Part shown: positions 1-8,892 of the stretch, in pieces
Layout: each line of letters begins with the position of its first letter
Numbering within the stretch: position 1 is the first letter of the stretch
From: an uncultured Clostridia bacterium
Lineage (GTDB): Bacteria; Bacillota; Clostridia; Lachnospirales; CAG-274
Assembly (NCBI GenBank): GCA_947624015.1
Contig: CANQIA010000006.1
Coordinates: 28,983-92,982, forward strand
Direction: 5' to 3'
Length of the DNA stretch: 64,000 nt
Position numbers and translations under genes: made by a program
Notes under the pieces: model-generated
The model's database searches: none
What the model was told of the DNA's origin: nothing
What the model saw: only the letters and a program-made list of their open reading frames with translations

Positions 1-1084
1 AATATTTTTCAAGGGTCTCACGAAGCCTTGACGCCCTCTTTACCGCAAGGGTATGTACCGTAATGCTTTCGGGCGAAAGCCTTTCAAGACCCTCCATTGT
101 GTTTATTACCTCTTTTTCGCCTTCTCCGGGAAGCCCCAGTATTATATCGGTATTTATATGGTCGTGTCCTTCCTCCCTTGCCATTTCAAAGGCATTTATA
201 AACATAGCCGCAGTATGCTCTCTGCCTATGAGTTCAAGGGTCTTGCGGTTAAGGGTCTGAGGATTTATTGAAATTCTGGTGGCATTATGCGCCTTAAGTA
301 TTCTCAGCTTTTCACGGTTAAGGGTATCGGGTCTGCCTGCCTCTACGGTATACTCCTCGGGTATAGCGAAGTTTTCCTCCACAGCGCTTAAAAGTCTGTC
401 AAGCTGAGCCTCGCTAAGTGAAGTAGGCGTGCCGCCTCCTATATATATGCTCTCTATCTCTCTTTTGTCGGTAAACTGTTTTGTAAACTTCATTTCCTTT
501 ATAAGGCAGTCGATATAGCTGTCCACCTTAGAGGAATACTTCTTAAGGGGATAGGATGTAAAGGAGCAGTAAAGACATCTTGTAGGACAAAAGGGTATGC
601 CTATATACAAGCCAATTTTGCCCTTTCCCGCCTCAACTATACTCCTTTCCTCTGCCGCCACCTCAGTCATAAGCTCCAGCTTTTCACGACTCACAAGATA
701 TTTATCATGGAGGGCTTGGGATATTTCATCTATACTCCTGCCTTGGTCAAGCCCTTGGTTTATGAGCTTTGCGGGTCTTACTCCCGTAAGTATGCCCCAA
801 GGAAGAGAAATATTCTTGATGGAGTTTACCGCCCTTGCTATGGACAAGCCGATAACTCTCTTTATTTCTCCACGGTCGGTGTTTTCAGCCGTTTCAATAG
901 CCTCCGCCTTCAGCTCGCCCTCGGTATAAAGCTGAGCCTTGGCGCTTTTGCCGTCAAATACGCTTACAAGCGTAGTGTCCTCGGCAACGCTCTCTGTCTG
1001 TATATATTTGTCGTTGGGATAGAATATCATAAGTACGGACACAGTTTCGTCAACGAAATTATGTCCCTTTATTATATAATACAT
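1..1084 (-). CDS. hemZ: HemZ-type coproporphyrinogen III dehydrogenase (radical SAM), 3' end cut by window edge
   Basis: The reading frame opens with ATG at 1084 and runs off the left edge, giving about 361 N-terminal residues of a protein that is usually near 490. The radical SAM cluster motif CxxxCxxC lies at residues 166, 170 and 173 (CPTRCLYC) and is followed by a GGGTPT motif. The leading ~155 residues, ahead of the radical SAM core, resemble HemZ rather than classical HemN. Members of this family are annotated as oxygen-independent coproporphyrinogen oxidases of haem synthesis, but many HemN-like proteins have other roles, so the reaction is inferred. The gene begins 8 bases after the MBL-fold gene and probably closes the luxS-rel-dtd run. 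Confidence 0.82.
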   Translation of the reverse strand, partial: MYYIIKGHNFVDETVSVLMIFYPNDKYIQTESVAEDTTLVSVFDGKSAKAQLYTEGELKAEAIETAENTDRGEIKRVIGLSIARAVNSIKNISLPWGILTGVRPAKLINQGLDQGRSIDEISQALHDKYLVSREKLELMTEVAAEERSIVEAGKGKIGLYIGIPFCPTRCLYCSFTSYPLKKYSSKVDSYIDCLIKEMKFTKQFTDKREIESIYIGGGTPTSLSEAQLDRLLSAVEENFAIPEEYTVEAGRPDTLNREKLRILKAHNATRISINPQTLNRKTLELIGREHTAAMFINAFEMAREEGHDHINTDIILGLPGEGEKEVINTMEGLERLSPESITVHTLAVKRASRLRETLEKY

Positions 1085-1092
1085 AGCTTCTC

Positions 1093-1716
1093 CTAGTATA
1101 TAAAGCTGTTGTTCTCCTTTTCAAAGCCTATGGTGGTCTCATTACCGTGACCGCTGTACACCTTTGTAGTATCGGGCAGTACAAAAAGCTTGTTCCTTAT
1201 GCTGTCAACAAGCTGCTCCATACTTCCTCCGGGGAAGTCCGTTCTGCCAACGCTCATGCAAAAAAGCGTATCTCCCGAAAAAAGTACCCCTTCCTTTTCA
1301 AAGTAAAAACAGCCGCCGCCGGTAGTATGCCCCGGTGTAAGGATCGTGCGAAATTCAAGGGAACCGAAGCAAAATTTATCCCCTTCGTCAAGCACTCTGT
1401 CGTAGCCAATCGTAAAGGGTCTTCCGAACATAGCCGAAAGATTATAGGATGTGCTGTTTGCCACCTCCTCTTCCCCTTTGCATATAAGCACGGGAGCGTT
1501 TGTATGCTTTTTTATATCATTTACCGCTCCCGCATGGTCAAAATGACAATGGGTAAGACAAATGGCATTTATTTTAAGCTTTTCCCTGTCTATAACGTCG
1601 CACAGCTTTTCAGCCCGGGCGCCGGGATCTATTATTATGGCATCATTCGTATTTTCATCTATAACAAAATAACAGTTTTCTCCCATATCGGGAGATACAA
1701 ATTGCTTTAATCTCAT
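1093..1716 (-). CDS. MBL-fold metallo-hydrolase (glyoxalase II-like)
   Basis: This 207-residue protein carries the metallo-beta-lactamase metal motif HxHxDH at residues 56-61 (THCHFDHAG). It also has later ligands in GHTTGG, FSGDTLF and GHG. Such proteins bind two metal ions and hydrolyse thioesters or related bonds; hydroxyacylglutathione hydrolase is the best known relative, but the substrate cannot be read from the sequence. It lies 64 bases after dtd and 8 bases before hemZ on the same strand, as is common in Clostridia. There is no signal peptide, so it should be cytosolic. Confidence 0.85.
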   Translation of the reverse strand: MRLKQFVSPDMGENCYFVIDENTNDAIIIDPGARAEKLCDVIDREKLKINAICLTHCHFDHAGAVNDIKKHTNAPVLICKGEEEVANSTSYNLSAMFGRPFTIGYDRVLDEGDKFCFGSLEFRTILTPGHTTGGGCFYFEKEGVLFSGDTLFCMSVGRTDFPGGSMEQLVDSIRNKLFVLPDTTKVYSGHGNETTIGFEKENNSFIY

Positions 1717-1780
1717 ATGCCTTCTCCTGTTTTTTATATTAATAAGGTCATACCCCTCAAGTCCAAAGGGTCGCCCTTTA

Positions 1781-2230
1781 TCAGAACAGCTTATCGCTGT
1801 CCAGAAGTATCGTTATGGGTCCGTCGTTTACAAGCTCCACCTGCATATATGCCTGAAAAATACCTGTCTGCACATTTTTGAAATTGGCTTTGGCATATTC
1901 GGTAAATCTATTGAAACTCTCCCTTGCCTCATCGGGAGCGGCGCCCATGGCAAAGGAAGGTCTGTTTCCCTTACGGGCGTCGGCATACACTGTAAAATTT
2001 GGCACTAAAAGTAAGCCGTGACCCAGATCGGATATGGACAGATTCATCTTATCATTTTCATCCTCAAATATTCTTATGTTCACAAGCTTATTGAGCATCC
2101 ATTTAAAGGTCTCTTCGTTGTCGCCCTTGTTTATGCCCACAAGAGCCAGTATGCCCCTTCCGATACTGCCTACGACTTTGCCCTCTACGGTCACCTTTGC
2201 ACTTTTTACCCTTTGTAATACCACACGCAT
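1781..2230 (-). CDS. dtd: D-aminoacyl-tRNA deacylase
   Basis: The 149-residue length is typical of DTD. The protein starts MRVVLQRVKSAKV and ends with the GP-containing motif NDGPITILLDS, which forms the chiral proofreading pocket in the dimer. The other family motif, normally SQFTLYAD, reads PNFTVYADARKG, so the usual SQ is PN. DTD removes D-amino acids (and glycine from tRNA-Ala) mischarged onto tRNA. Its start codon shares one base with the rel stop codon, so the two are probably translationally coupled; the rel-dtd order is conserved in Firmicutes. Confidence 0.93.
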   Translation of the reverse strand: MRVVLQRVKSAKVTVEGKVVGSIGRGILALVGINKGDNEETFKWMLNKLVNIRIFEDENDKMNLSISDLGHGLLLVPNFTVYADARKGNRPSFAMGAAPDEARESFNRFTEYAKANFKNVQTGIFQAYMQVELVNDGPITILLDSDKLF

Positions 2231-4485
2231 CAGGCATTCACTCTTTCTATACTTTCTACGCCGCCTACATTCATTACCTTCTTGCAGAATATCTCAAGCT
2301 GTTCCACATTGCTTATCTTAAGGCTCAGATCCACCACTGCCTTTCCGTTCTTAACGGGTCTTGCATTTATATTATTGACAGAAAGGTTTTCGTCGATAAC
2401 TATCTTAAGTATATCAAATGTAAGACTGTCTCTGTCTATTGCAAATATTCTGATATCTACGGAATAAGAGCCTGACGTTGTCCTGTCAACTGTCCATTCA
2501 GCCTCCAGGAGCCTGCTTCTTTCCTCCTCACTCAGATTTATTATATTGATACAGTCCGTTCTGTGTATGGATACGCCTCTGCCTCTTGTAACAAAGCCCA
2601 CTATCTCATCGCCGGGTACGGGAGAGCAGCATTTTGAAAACCTTACCTCTATATCTCCTATGCCGTGTACATATATACCGCTTTTGCTCTTTTTCCTGTT
2701 GGGCTGTTCTGTCTGGGAGCTTTCCAAATGAGCCTTTATGGTCTCCTCCTGCTCTCTGAGTATTTCCTGAGCCGTCTTTTTCTTTTTCTGCTCGGCTTCG
2801 TATATATCATAGAGCTTGTTTATTATCTGACCTTCCTTAAGTCCTCCGTGACCTACGGCGGCGCATATGGAGTCCCAGTCTCTGAAGCTGTATCGTTCAA
2901 GCACGGCTTCCATAGCCTTTGGAGTAAGTATATCGGCAAGGTTATAGTTCTTTCGCTTAGCCTCTCTTTCAAGAAGCTCCCTGCCTCTTACTATGTTCTC
3001 TTCCTTATTTAATTTCTTGTACCACTGATTTATCTTGGACTTTGCTTGGCTTGTCTTTACAAACTTAAGCCAGTCACGGCTGGGTCCTTTTGTATTCTGT
3101 GATGTTACTATTTCAACTCTGTCGCCGTTTTTAAGTACATAGTCGAAATTTACTATTCTGTTGTTTACTCTTGCTCCTACCATGGTATTGCCTACGGCAG
3201 AGTGTATTGCATAGGCAAAGTCTACGGGAGTGGAGCCTTCTGTAAGGGATATTACCTCGCCTCTTGGGCTGAAACAAAATACGTTCTCGCTAAAGGCATC
3301 CAGATCTGTCTTTATGGTGTCCATAAACTCATGATTATCGGACATATCCCTCTGCCATTCCAGTATCTGCCTGAGCCATGAAAGCTTTGCATCCTCGGAG
3401 CTGTCCTCAACGCCTTCGGTAATGCCCTTTTTATACTTCCAGTGAGCGGCAATGCCGTACTCGGCAGTTTTGTGCATTTCATATGTTCTTATCTGTATTT
3501 CAAATATAAGTCCGTCGGGACCTATGAGCGTATTGTGAAGGGACTGATACATATTTGCCTTTGGCATAGCTATGTAATCCTTGAAACGGTTTGGCATGGG
3601 AGTATATGCCTCATGCACAACGCCCAATACGCCATAGCAGTCCTTTACGCTTTCCACAAGAACTCTTACGGCAAAAAGATCGAATATCTGATCCAGCGTC
3701 TTGTTCTTGGTATGCATTTTTTTATATATGCTGAAAAAGTGCTTGGGTCTGCCGCTTACGCTGCATTTTATACCTGCCGCCTCGCATTTTTCCTTTATTT
3801 CCCGAACTATCCTGCTGACATATTCTTCTCTCTCGTTCTGCTTTCTGTGTATCTTGTCCACAAGATCGTAATAGGCTTCGGGTTCAAGATATCTCAGACA
3901 AAGATCCTCCAGCTCCGTTTTTATTTTGGATATACCCAGCCTATCGGCAAGAGGAGCATATATGTCCAGGGTTTCCTGGGCTATTTCCTTTTGCTTTTCG
4001 GGTCTGTGGTATTTAAGCGTCCTCATGTTATGGAGCCTGTCGGCTACCTTTATAAGTATTACCCTTATATCCTTTGCCATAGAAAGGAACATTTTTCTGA
4101 AATTCTCAGCCTGAAATTCTTCCTTTGAAGAATAGGCAAATTTTTCCAGCTTTGTAACGCCGTCTACGAGCTGAGCCACATCATCGTTGAACATCATGGC
4201 AATGTCGTCAAGAGTATATTTGGTATCCTCCACAACATCGTGCAAAAGTCCCGCAACTATACTTTCAAGATCCAGCTCCAGCTCAGCGAGAATTTTGGCA
4301 ACAGAAAGAGGATGTATTATATAAGGCTCTCCCGACTTTCTTTTCTGATCCCCATGGGCATCGCAGGCAAGCTTATATGCCCTTTCCACCATGGACAGAT
4401 CCTTTGAAGGGTGATATTTTTTAATCTCCTCTATCAATTCATTATATAAATTTTCCACTTGATCATTATAATCGGTCTCACTCAT
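2230..4485 (-). CDS. rel: Bifunctional (p)ppGpp synthetase/hydrolase Rel
   Basis: The 751-residue protein has the full long-RSH layout. The HD hydrolase domain has His82-Asp83 in GLLHDVVEDT; the synthetase domain spans roughly residues 240-340; a TGS domain follows near 410-475; and the C-terminal ACT domain ends at 745. Residues 300-303 read RFKD, the RxKD form found in bifunctional Rel enzymes rather than the ExDD form of RelA-only synthetases. It makes and degrades the stringent alarmone on ribosomes. A consensus promoter sits 48 bases upstream, between luxS and rel, so rel can be expressed independently of luxS. Confidence 0.95.
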   Translation of the reverse strand: MSETDYNDQVENLYNELIEEIKKYHPSKDLSMVERAYKLACDAHGDQKRKSGEPYIIHPLSVAKILAELELDLESIVAGLLHDVVEDTKYTLDDIAMMFNDDVAQLVDGVTKLEKFAYSSKEEFQAENFRKMFLSMAKDIRVILIKVADRLHNMRTLKYHRPEKQKEIAQETLDIYAPLADRLGISKIKTELEDLCLRYLEPEAYYDLVDKIHRKQNEREEYVSRIVREIKEKCEAAGIKCSVSGRPKHFFSIYKKMHTKNKTLDQIFDLFAVRVLVESVKDCYGVLGVVHEAYTPMPNRFKDYIAMPKANMYQSLHNTLIGPDGLIFEIQIRTYEMHKTAEYGIAAHWKYKKGITEGVEDSSEDAKLSWLRQILEWQRDMSDNHEFMDTIKTDLDAFSENVFCFSPRGEVISLTEGSTPVDFAYAIHSAVGNTMVGARVNNRIVNFDYVLKNGDRVEIVTSQNTKGPSRDWLKFVKTSQAKSKINQWYKKLNKEENIVRGRELLEREAKRKNYNLADILTPKAMEAVLERYSFRDWDSICAAVGHGGLKEGQIINKLYDIYEAEQKKKKTAQEILREQEETIKAHLESSQTEQPNRKKSKSGIYVHGIGDIEVRFSKCCSPVPGDEIVGFVTRGRGVSIHRTDCINIINLSEEERSRLLEAEWTVDRTTSGSYSVDIRIFAIDRDSLTFDILKIVIDENLSVNNINARPVKNGKAVVDLSLKISNVEQLEIFCKKVMNVGGVESIERVNA

Positions 4486-4532
4486 AATATCGCCCCTGTT
4501 TTTACAATTTACAACAAAATGAATAATATCTT

Positions 4533-4561
4533 ATTATAACTCTAAAATCTTTGCTTTTCAA
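4533..4561 (-). promoter_or_regulatory. Sigma-A type promoter of rel
   Basis: On the minus strand TTGAAA (4556-4561) is separated by exactly 17 bases from a perfect TATAAT (4533-4538). It lies in the 82-base gap between luxS and rel and points at rel. Confidence 0.75.
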
Positions 4562-4567
4562 GTACTT

Positions 4568-5044
4568 TTACTCAGGATAGTTCATGTTTTCTTTCTTTAG
4601 ATCCGTAAGTATCTCATTATAGAATTTGGCGCACTCCCATTTGGCGTATTCCAAATTGTGATCCAGATAATTTCCGCATTCCTTTGATGTAGCGGCAGGT
4701 ATATCTCCCTTAAAGTCCATAATGTATTTGAATGTGTCCTTCATTACCCCTGCTATATCCTCGGGATAAAGATCTCCCTTAAATATAATGTACATACCCG
4801 TTCTGCAGCCCATGGGACCTACATACACGGTTTTTTCCGCCCACTCTTCGTTTCCTCTCAGATAGACAGCCATAAGATGCTCAAGAGTGTGTATCGCAGC
4901 CGTATCCATACACGGCTCCCTATTTGGCTTTTTGATCCTTATGTCAAATGTGGTCACCGTCTCGCCGCCTACCTTATCCTTACGGGATACATATATCCCT
5001 CTTTCCAGTCTGTCATGGTCTATCGCAAAGCTTGCCACCTTCAT
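4568..5044 (-). CDS. luxS: S-ribosylhomocysteine lyase LuxS
   Basis: This 158-residue enzyme has the metal motif HTLEH (His52, Glu55, His56), the catalytic-loop Cys80 in GPMGCRTG, and the third metal ligand Cys123 in ECGNY. It cleaves S-ribosylhomocysteine to homocysteine and DPD, the AI-2 precursor, in the activated methyl cycle. I chose the ATG at 5044 because AAGGAG lies 8 bases before it; an in-frame GTG at 5053 is too close to that site. Its homocysteine product fits the sulfur amino acid genes elsewhere in the window (metA, metY, cysK). Whether AI-2 signals here cannot be told. Confidence 0.95.
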   Translation of the reverse strand: MKVASFAIDHDRLERGIYVSRKDKVGGETVTTFDIRIKKPNREPCMDTAAIHTLEHLMAVYLRGNEEWAEKTVYVGPMGCRTGMYIIFKGDLYPEDIAGVMKDTFKYIMDFKGDIPAATSKECGNYLDHNLEYAKWECAKFYNEILTDLKKENMNYPE

Positions 5045-5231
5045 ATGAAGCACTCCTTTCCTTAGATATATCTCTCATTTTAGTATACTTTTATTGTAAA
5101 TACAAGCATAAGTTATAAAGAATACAAATATTAATCAGAAATATGTTCCTTATAGCGACAAAGATAGTAAGATTATACAAGAGCGCCTTAAATTTGTTAT
5201 ATATTTAACACAAAAAATATGCGTTATACTC

Positions 5232-5260
5232 TTGTATTTTTATGTAAAATATTGTATTAT
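5232..5260 (+). promoter_or_regulatory. Probable promoter of the rnf operon
   Basis: TTGTAT at 5232-5237 and TATTAT at 5255-5260 are separated by 17 bases and point at rnfC. The rest of the 300-base gap between luxS and rnfC (5045-5348) is AT-rich and holds only this promoter and the leader hairpin at 5279-5329. Confidence 0.55.
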
Positions 5261-5278
5261 TATATTTAAGGTAAAATC

Positions 5279-5329
5279 TAAGGACAGTCTGATCGGCAGG
5301 CAGGCGCAATATCAGACTAAATATCCTTA
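5279..5329 (+). promoter_or_regulatory. Leader hairpin upstream of rnfC
   Basis: TAAGGA (5279-5284) and GTCTGAT (5287-5293) pair with ATCAGAC (5311-5317) and TCCTTA (5324-5329). The result is a two-part stem with a 17-base G-rich loop, ending a few bases before the AAGGAGG ribosome site of rnfC. No T-run follows, so it is not a plain terminator. It may control mRNA stability or translation; no function is shown. Confidence 0.45.
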
Positions 5330-5348
5330 AGTAAGGAGGAAAATAGAT

Positions 5349-6680
5349 ATGAATCTTAAAACCTTTAAAATAGGTGGCATTCATCCGCCTGAAGGCAAAG
5401 AGTATACCGAAGATAAGCCTATTGAGATCATAATGCCCGAAACAGGCGCTCTTATGGTCTTTCCCATGAGCCAGCATATAGGCGCTCCGGCAAGCCCTAT
5501 CGTGGCAAAGGGCGACAGAGTTCTTCTCGGTCAGAAAATTGCCGAGGCAGAGGCATTTATGTGCTCGCCTATCCACTCATCCGTATCGGGTACCGTAAAG
5601 GACATTAAGCCCATGCTTACTCCCGGCGGTACTATGGTACAGTCAATCATCATTGAAAACGACGGTCTTTTTGAAGAAGACCCCTCTCTGGGAAAGGATA
5701 CTGCATTTGAATCCTTTACAAGAGAGCAGATATTGGACAAGATCAAGAACGCAGGTATTGTAGGCTTAGGCGGAGCAGGCTTCCCGACACACATTAAGCT
5801 TAATCCTCCTCCTACGGACAAAATCGATTCCATAATAGTAAATGCAGCCGAATGTGAGCCTTATCTTACAACAGACCACAGGGTCATGCTTGAAAAGACA
5901 GACAGACTCGTACAGGGTCTTGCCATTATGCTCAAGCTCCACCCCGGCGCTCACGGCTATATTGCTATTGAGAACAATAAGCAAAACGCTATTGACGCTA
6001 TGGTCAATGCGGTAAAGGGATATGACAACATCTCAGTGGTCGCTCTTCTTACAAAGTACCCACAGGGTTCCGAGAAGCAGCTTATATATGCCGTAACGGG
6101 CAGGGAGGTAGGCTCAGGCAAGCTTCCCGCATCTGCAGGCTGTATAGTGGACAATGTGGATACCGTGCTGGCTGTAGAGCGAGCCGTATGCAAAGACAGA
6201 CCTCTTATGAGAAGAATAGTTACCTTTACAGGCGACGCTGTCAACAATCCCGGCAACTATCAGGTAAGGATAGGTATGAATATGAACGACTTTATAAAGG
6301 CTGTAGGCGGCTTCAAGGAAGAGCCCGGCAAGATAATAGCAGGCGGTCCCATGATGGGCAAGGCTATATACTCCACAGACGTTCCCTTTATAAAGACTTC
6401 ATCTGCTCTCCTTTGTCTTACAAAAGAGGCGGCTACCCTTCCTCCGGAAAGCAACTGTATAAGATGCGGCAAGTGTGTAAGCGCCTGTCCTATGGGACTT
6501 ATGCCCCTTAACCTTAATCAGGACGCACTTTCATCGGATATGGCGGCATTTGAAGCGCACCACGGCTTAGACTGTATCATGTGCGGCTCATGCTCATTCG
6601 TATGTCCTGCCAAAAGACACCTTGCGCAGACGATAATAGCTTACAGAGGCGAAGTTATGGCTTCTAAGAGAAAGAAATAA
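5349..6680 (+). CDS. rnfC: Rnf complex subunit RnfC
   Basis: The 443-residue peripheral subunit carries an N-terminal lipoyl-like hybrid motif and then the NADH/FMN-binding region with GLGGAGFPTHIK. Two [4Fe-4S] motifs lie at Cys370/373/376/380 and Cys409/412/415/419. RnfC is the NAD-reacting subunit that connects the membrane complex to NAD+. The complex couples ferredoxin oxidation by NAD+ to outward Na+ or H+ pumping. It is the first gene of rnfCDGEAB, with AAGGAGG 9 bases before the ATG. Confidence 0.96.
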   Translation: MNLKTFKIGGIHPPEGKEYTEDKPIEIIMPETGALMVFPMSQHIGAPASPIVAKGDRVLLGQKIAEAEAFMCSPIHSSVSGTVKDIKPMLTPGGTMVQSIIIENDGLFEEDPSLGKDTAFESFTREQILDKIKNAGIVGLGGAGFPTHIKLNPPPTDKIDSIIVNAAECEPYLTTDHRVMLEKTDRLVQGLAIMLKLHPGAHGYIAIENNKQNAIDAMVNAVKGYDNISVVALLTKYPQGSEKQLIYAVTGREVGSGKLPASAGCIVDNVDTVLAVERAVCKDRPLMRRIVTFTGDAVNNPGNYQVRIGMNMNDFIKAVGGFKEEPGKIIAGGPMMGKAIYSTDVPFIKTSSALLCLTKEAATLPPESNCIRCGKCVSACPMGLMPLNLNQDALSSDMAAFEAHHGLDCIMCGSCSFVCPAKRHLAQTIIAYRGEVMASKRKK

Positions 6681-6694
6681 AGGAGGGCGAAGAA

Positions 6695-7708
6695 ATGAAC
6701 AGTAATTTAATGGTATCATCATCTCCCCATATCCGCTCTAAGGAAACCATTTCAAGCGTAATGAGAGATGTGATAATAGGTCTTATACCCGCTGCGGTAA
6801 TGGGCATTATATTCTTTGGCGTTACGGCTGCCATAGAGATCGCCATGTGCATATTGGCAGCAATAGTAGCCGAATCCATATACAACAAAATAGCTAAGAA
6901 GCCAAATACGATAAAGGATCTGTCCGCTGTTGTAACAGGTCTTCTCTTGGCTATGAACCTGCCGGCATTGAGCTTTGAGACTCATCCCATTGCAATATTT
7001 GTGATGCCTGTCGTAGGCTCCTTCTTTGCAATAATAATAGCTAAGCAGCTCTTTGGCGGTCTTGGTCAGAACTTTATAAACCCGGCTCTTGCAGGTCGTG
7101 CATTCCTGCTTGCTTCATACCCTACGCTTATGAGCGGCTCTGCCTTCGGTCCAACGGGCTTTTTGGCTAAGGTGGGAGTAGACGCAGCTACATATGCAAC
7201 TCCTCTTGCTTCCATAAAGCAGACAGGCAGCGCAGGCGCAACGCTTATACAGGGACTTATAGGCAACACAGGCGGCACCATAGGCGAGACCTGCGCCATA
7301 GCTCTTATTATAGGCGGTATTTACCTTATAATAAGAAAAGTGATCTCTTGGAGGATACCTGTTGTATATATTGCAACGGTATTCATATTTACCACTATAC
7401 TTAAATTCGCAGGAGTCTCTGCTGCCGCAAGCAGACTTCCCGTGCAGGAGCTTTTCTACGGCGGACTTATGCTGGGCGCCTTCTTTATGGCTACCGACTA
7501 CGCTTCCTCTCCCGTAACTCCCAAGGGTCAGCTCATAATGGGCTTCGGCTGTGGATTTATAACAACTCTTATAAGAGTATTCGGCGGTTATCCCGAAGGT
7601 GTATCATATTCAATACTTCTTATGAACCTTTGCGTTCCTCTTATTGACAGATACACCGCTCCGAGAACCTTTGGCTATCCGAAGGTTAAAGCTAAGGAGG
7701 TGAAGTAG
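6695..7708 (+). CDS. rnfD: Rnf complex membrane subunit RnfD
   Basis: This 337-residue protein is almost all membrane helices. The motif SAGAT at residues 179-183 matches the covalent FMN site of NqrB/RnfD proteins, with Thr183 as the expected acceptor. It starts 14 bases after rnfC with an AGGAGGG ribosome site. RnfD is a core ion-translocating subunit together with RnfE and RnfA. Confidence 0.95.
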   Translation: MNSNLMVSSSPHIRSKETISSVMRDVIIGLIPAAVMGIIFFGVTAAIEIAMCILAAIVAESIYNKIAKKPNTIKDLSAVVTGLLLAMNLPALSFETHPIAIFVMPVVGSFFAIIIAKQLFGGLGQNFINPALAGRAFLLASYPTLMSGSAFGPTGFLAKVGVDAATYATPLASIKQTGSAGATLIQGLIGNTGGTIGETCAIALIIGGIYLIIRKVISWRIPVVYIATVFIFTTILKFAGVSAAASRLPVQELFYGGLMLGAFFMATDYASSPVTPKGQLIMGFGCGFITTLIRVFGGYPEGVSYSILLMNLCVPLIDRYTAPRTFGYPKVKAKEVK

Positions 7709-7709
7709 T

Positions 7710-8291
7710 ATGTCAAATATAGTCAGACCGGCAGCAATTTTACTTATAATATGTCTTATAGCCGCAGGACTTCTGGGCTATGTAAACGCCATTACTTCAG
7801 GTCCCATTGCCGATCAGGAAGCGGCTGCTCAGGCAGAGAGCATGAAGGCCGTGCTTGCCGATGCGGCTGAGTTCGGCGAATCGGAGGCAATAGAAGACGA
7901 CGCTCCCGAGGAGCATGAAAATATAGATATTACTTCAATAACTCCCGCTCTTGACCAGAGCGGCAAGCCTATGGGCTATGCCGTAGCTGTTACAGCCAAG
8001 GGCTTCAGCGCAGGTCTCCAGCTTATGTTTGGTGTTGACGAGGAAGGCGTTCTTACGGGTCTTTCCGTAGTGAACTGCTCCAACGAGACCCCCGGCTTAG
8101 GCGCAAATGCTGCAAACGAAAGCTTTTACGGTCAGTTTGCAGGTATGAGCGGCGATATAGCAGTTAAAAAGGACGGCGGTCAGGTAGAGGCGCTTACAGG
8201 CGCTACGATCACTTCAAGAGCCGTTTCCAACTCTGCTACAAGAGCTATTGAATATGTAAGTGAGAATTTTCTGGAAGGAGGGGCTGATTAA
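7710..8291 (+). CDS. rnfG: Rnf complex flavoprotein subunit RnfG
   Basis: The 193-residue protein has one N-terminal membrane anchor (residues 7-25) and an extracytoplasmic FMN-binding domain. The flavinylation motif TGATIT lies at residues 163-168, so Thr168 is the likely covalent FMN site. An acidic stretch follows the anchor (residues 53-71). Its stop overlaps the rnfE start by one base (TAATG), which suggests coupled translation. No flavin transferase (ApbE) gene lies in the window, so that enzyme must be encoded elsewhere. Confidence 0.95.
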   Translation: MSNIVRPAAILLIICLIAAGLLGYVNAITSGPIADQEAAAQAESMKAVLADAAEFGESEAIEDDAPEEHENIDITSITPALDQSGKPMGYAVAVTAKGFSAGLQLMFGVDEEGVLTGLSVVNCSNETPGLGANAANESFYGQFAGMSGDIAVKKDGGQVEALTGATITSRAVSNSATRAIEYVSENFLEGGAD

Positions 8292-8878
8292 TGAATCCTG
8301 TTAAGATCATCAAAAACGGTATTATTGATGAAAACCCGACCTTTGTACAGGTTATAGGTATGTGTCCCACACTTGCCGTAACTTCATCTGCTGTAAACGG
8401 CGTAGGCATGGGACTTTCCACAACAGCCGTTCTTATATGCTCTAACTTTGTTATTTCCTTAATAAGAAAGATAATACCCGACAGCGTAAGAATACCCTGT
8501 TATATCGTTGTTATCGCATCTTTCGTTACAATAGTACAGATGGTATTAAAGGGCTTTGTCCCTGCGCTTGACGCAGCCCTCGGCGTATATATCCCTCTTA
8601 TAGTTGTTAACTGTCTTATACTTGCAAGAGCGGAAGCTTATGCAGGCAAGAACGGTCCTGTGGCTTCTCTCTTCGACGGTGTAGGCATGGGTCTTGGCTT
8701 TACGCTTGCACTTACGGTCCTTGGCGCAGTAAGAGAATTCTTAGGCAACGGCAGCATATTCGGTATAGCTATACTTCCTGAAATGTGCAAGACTTTACTT
8801 ATGATACTTCCTCCGGGAGCATTCATTACTCTTGCCTTCCTCATGGTATTGGTTAACCTTGTAAGAAACAGAAAGTAG
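8291..8878 (+). CDS. rnfE: Rnf complex membrane subunit RnfE
   Basis: The 195-residue protein has about six membrane helices and the family opening NPVKIIKNGIIDENPTFVQVIG, with the paired motif GMCPTLAVT. It is the NqrD homologue of the Rnf complex and shares the fold of RnfA in inverted topology. Each of the two carries a conserved cysteine that binds a shared iron-sulfur centre in known complexes; here Cys25 in GMCPT is the matching residue. Confidence 0.95.
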   Translation: MNPVKIIKNGIIDENPTFVQVIGMCPTLAVTSSAVNGVGMGLSTTAVLICSNFVISLIRKIIPDSVRIPCYIVVIASFVTIVQMVLKGFVPALDAALGVYIPLIVVNCLILARAEAYAGKNGPVASLFDGVGMGLGFTLALTVLGAVREFLGNGSIFGIAILPEMCKTLLMILPPGAFITLAFLMVLVNLVRNRK

Positions 8879-8892
8879 GAGGTGGATAGATA

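Noticed and set aside
5232..5329. rnf leader as a decayed copy of the 240-bp repeat
   Set aside because: It shares only AAAATATTGT and GACAGTCTGATC with the end of copy 2; the core and other stems are absent, so shared short words in AT-rich DNA explain it better.
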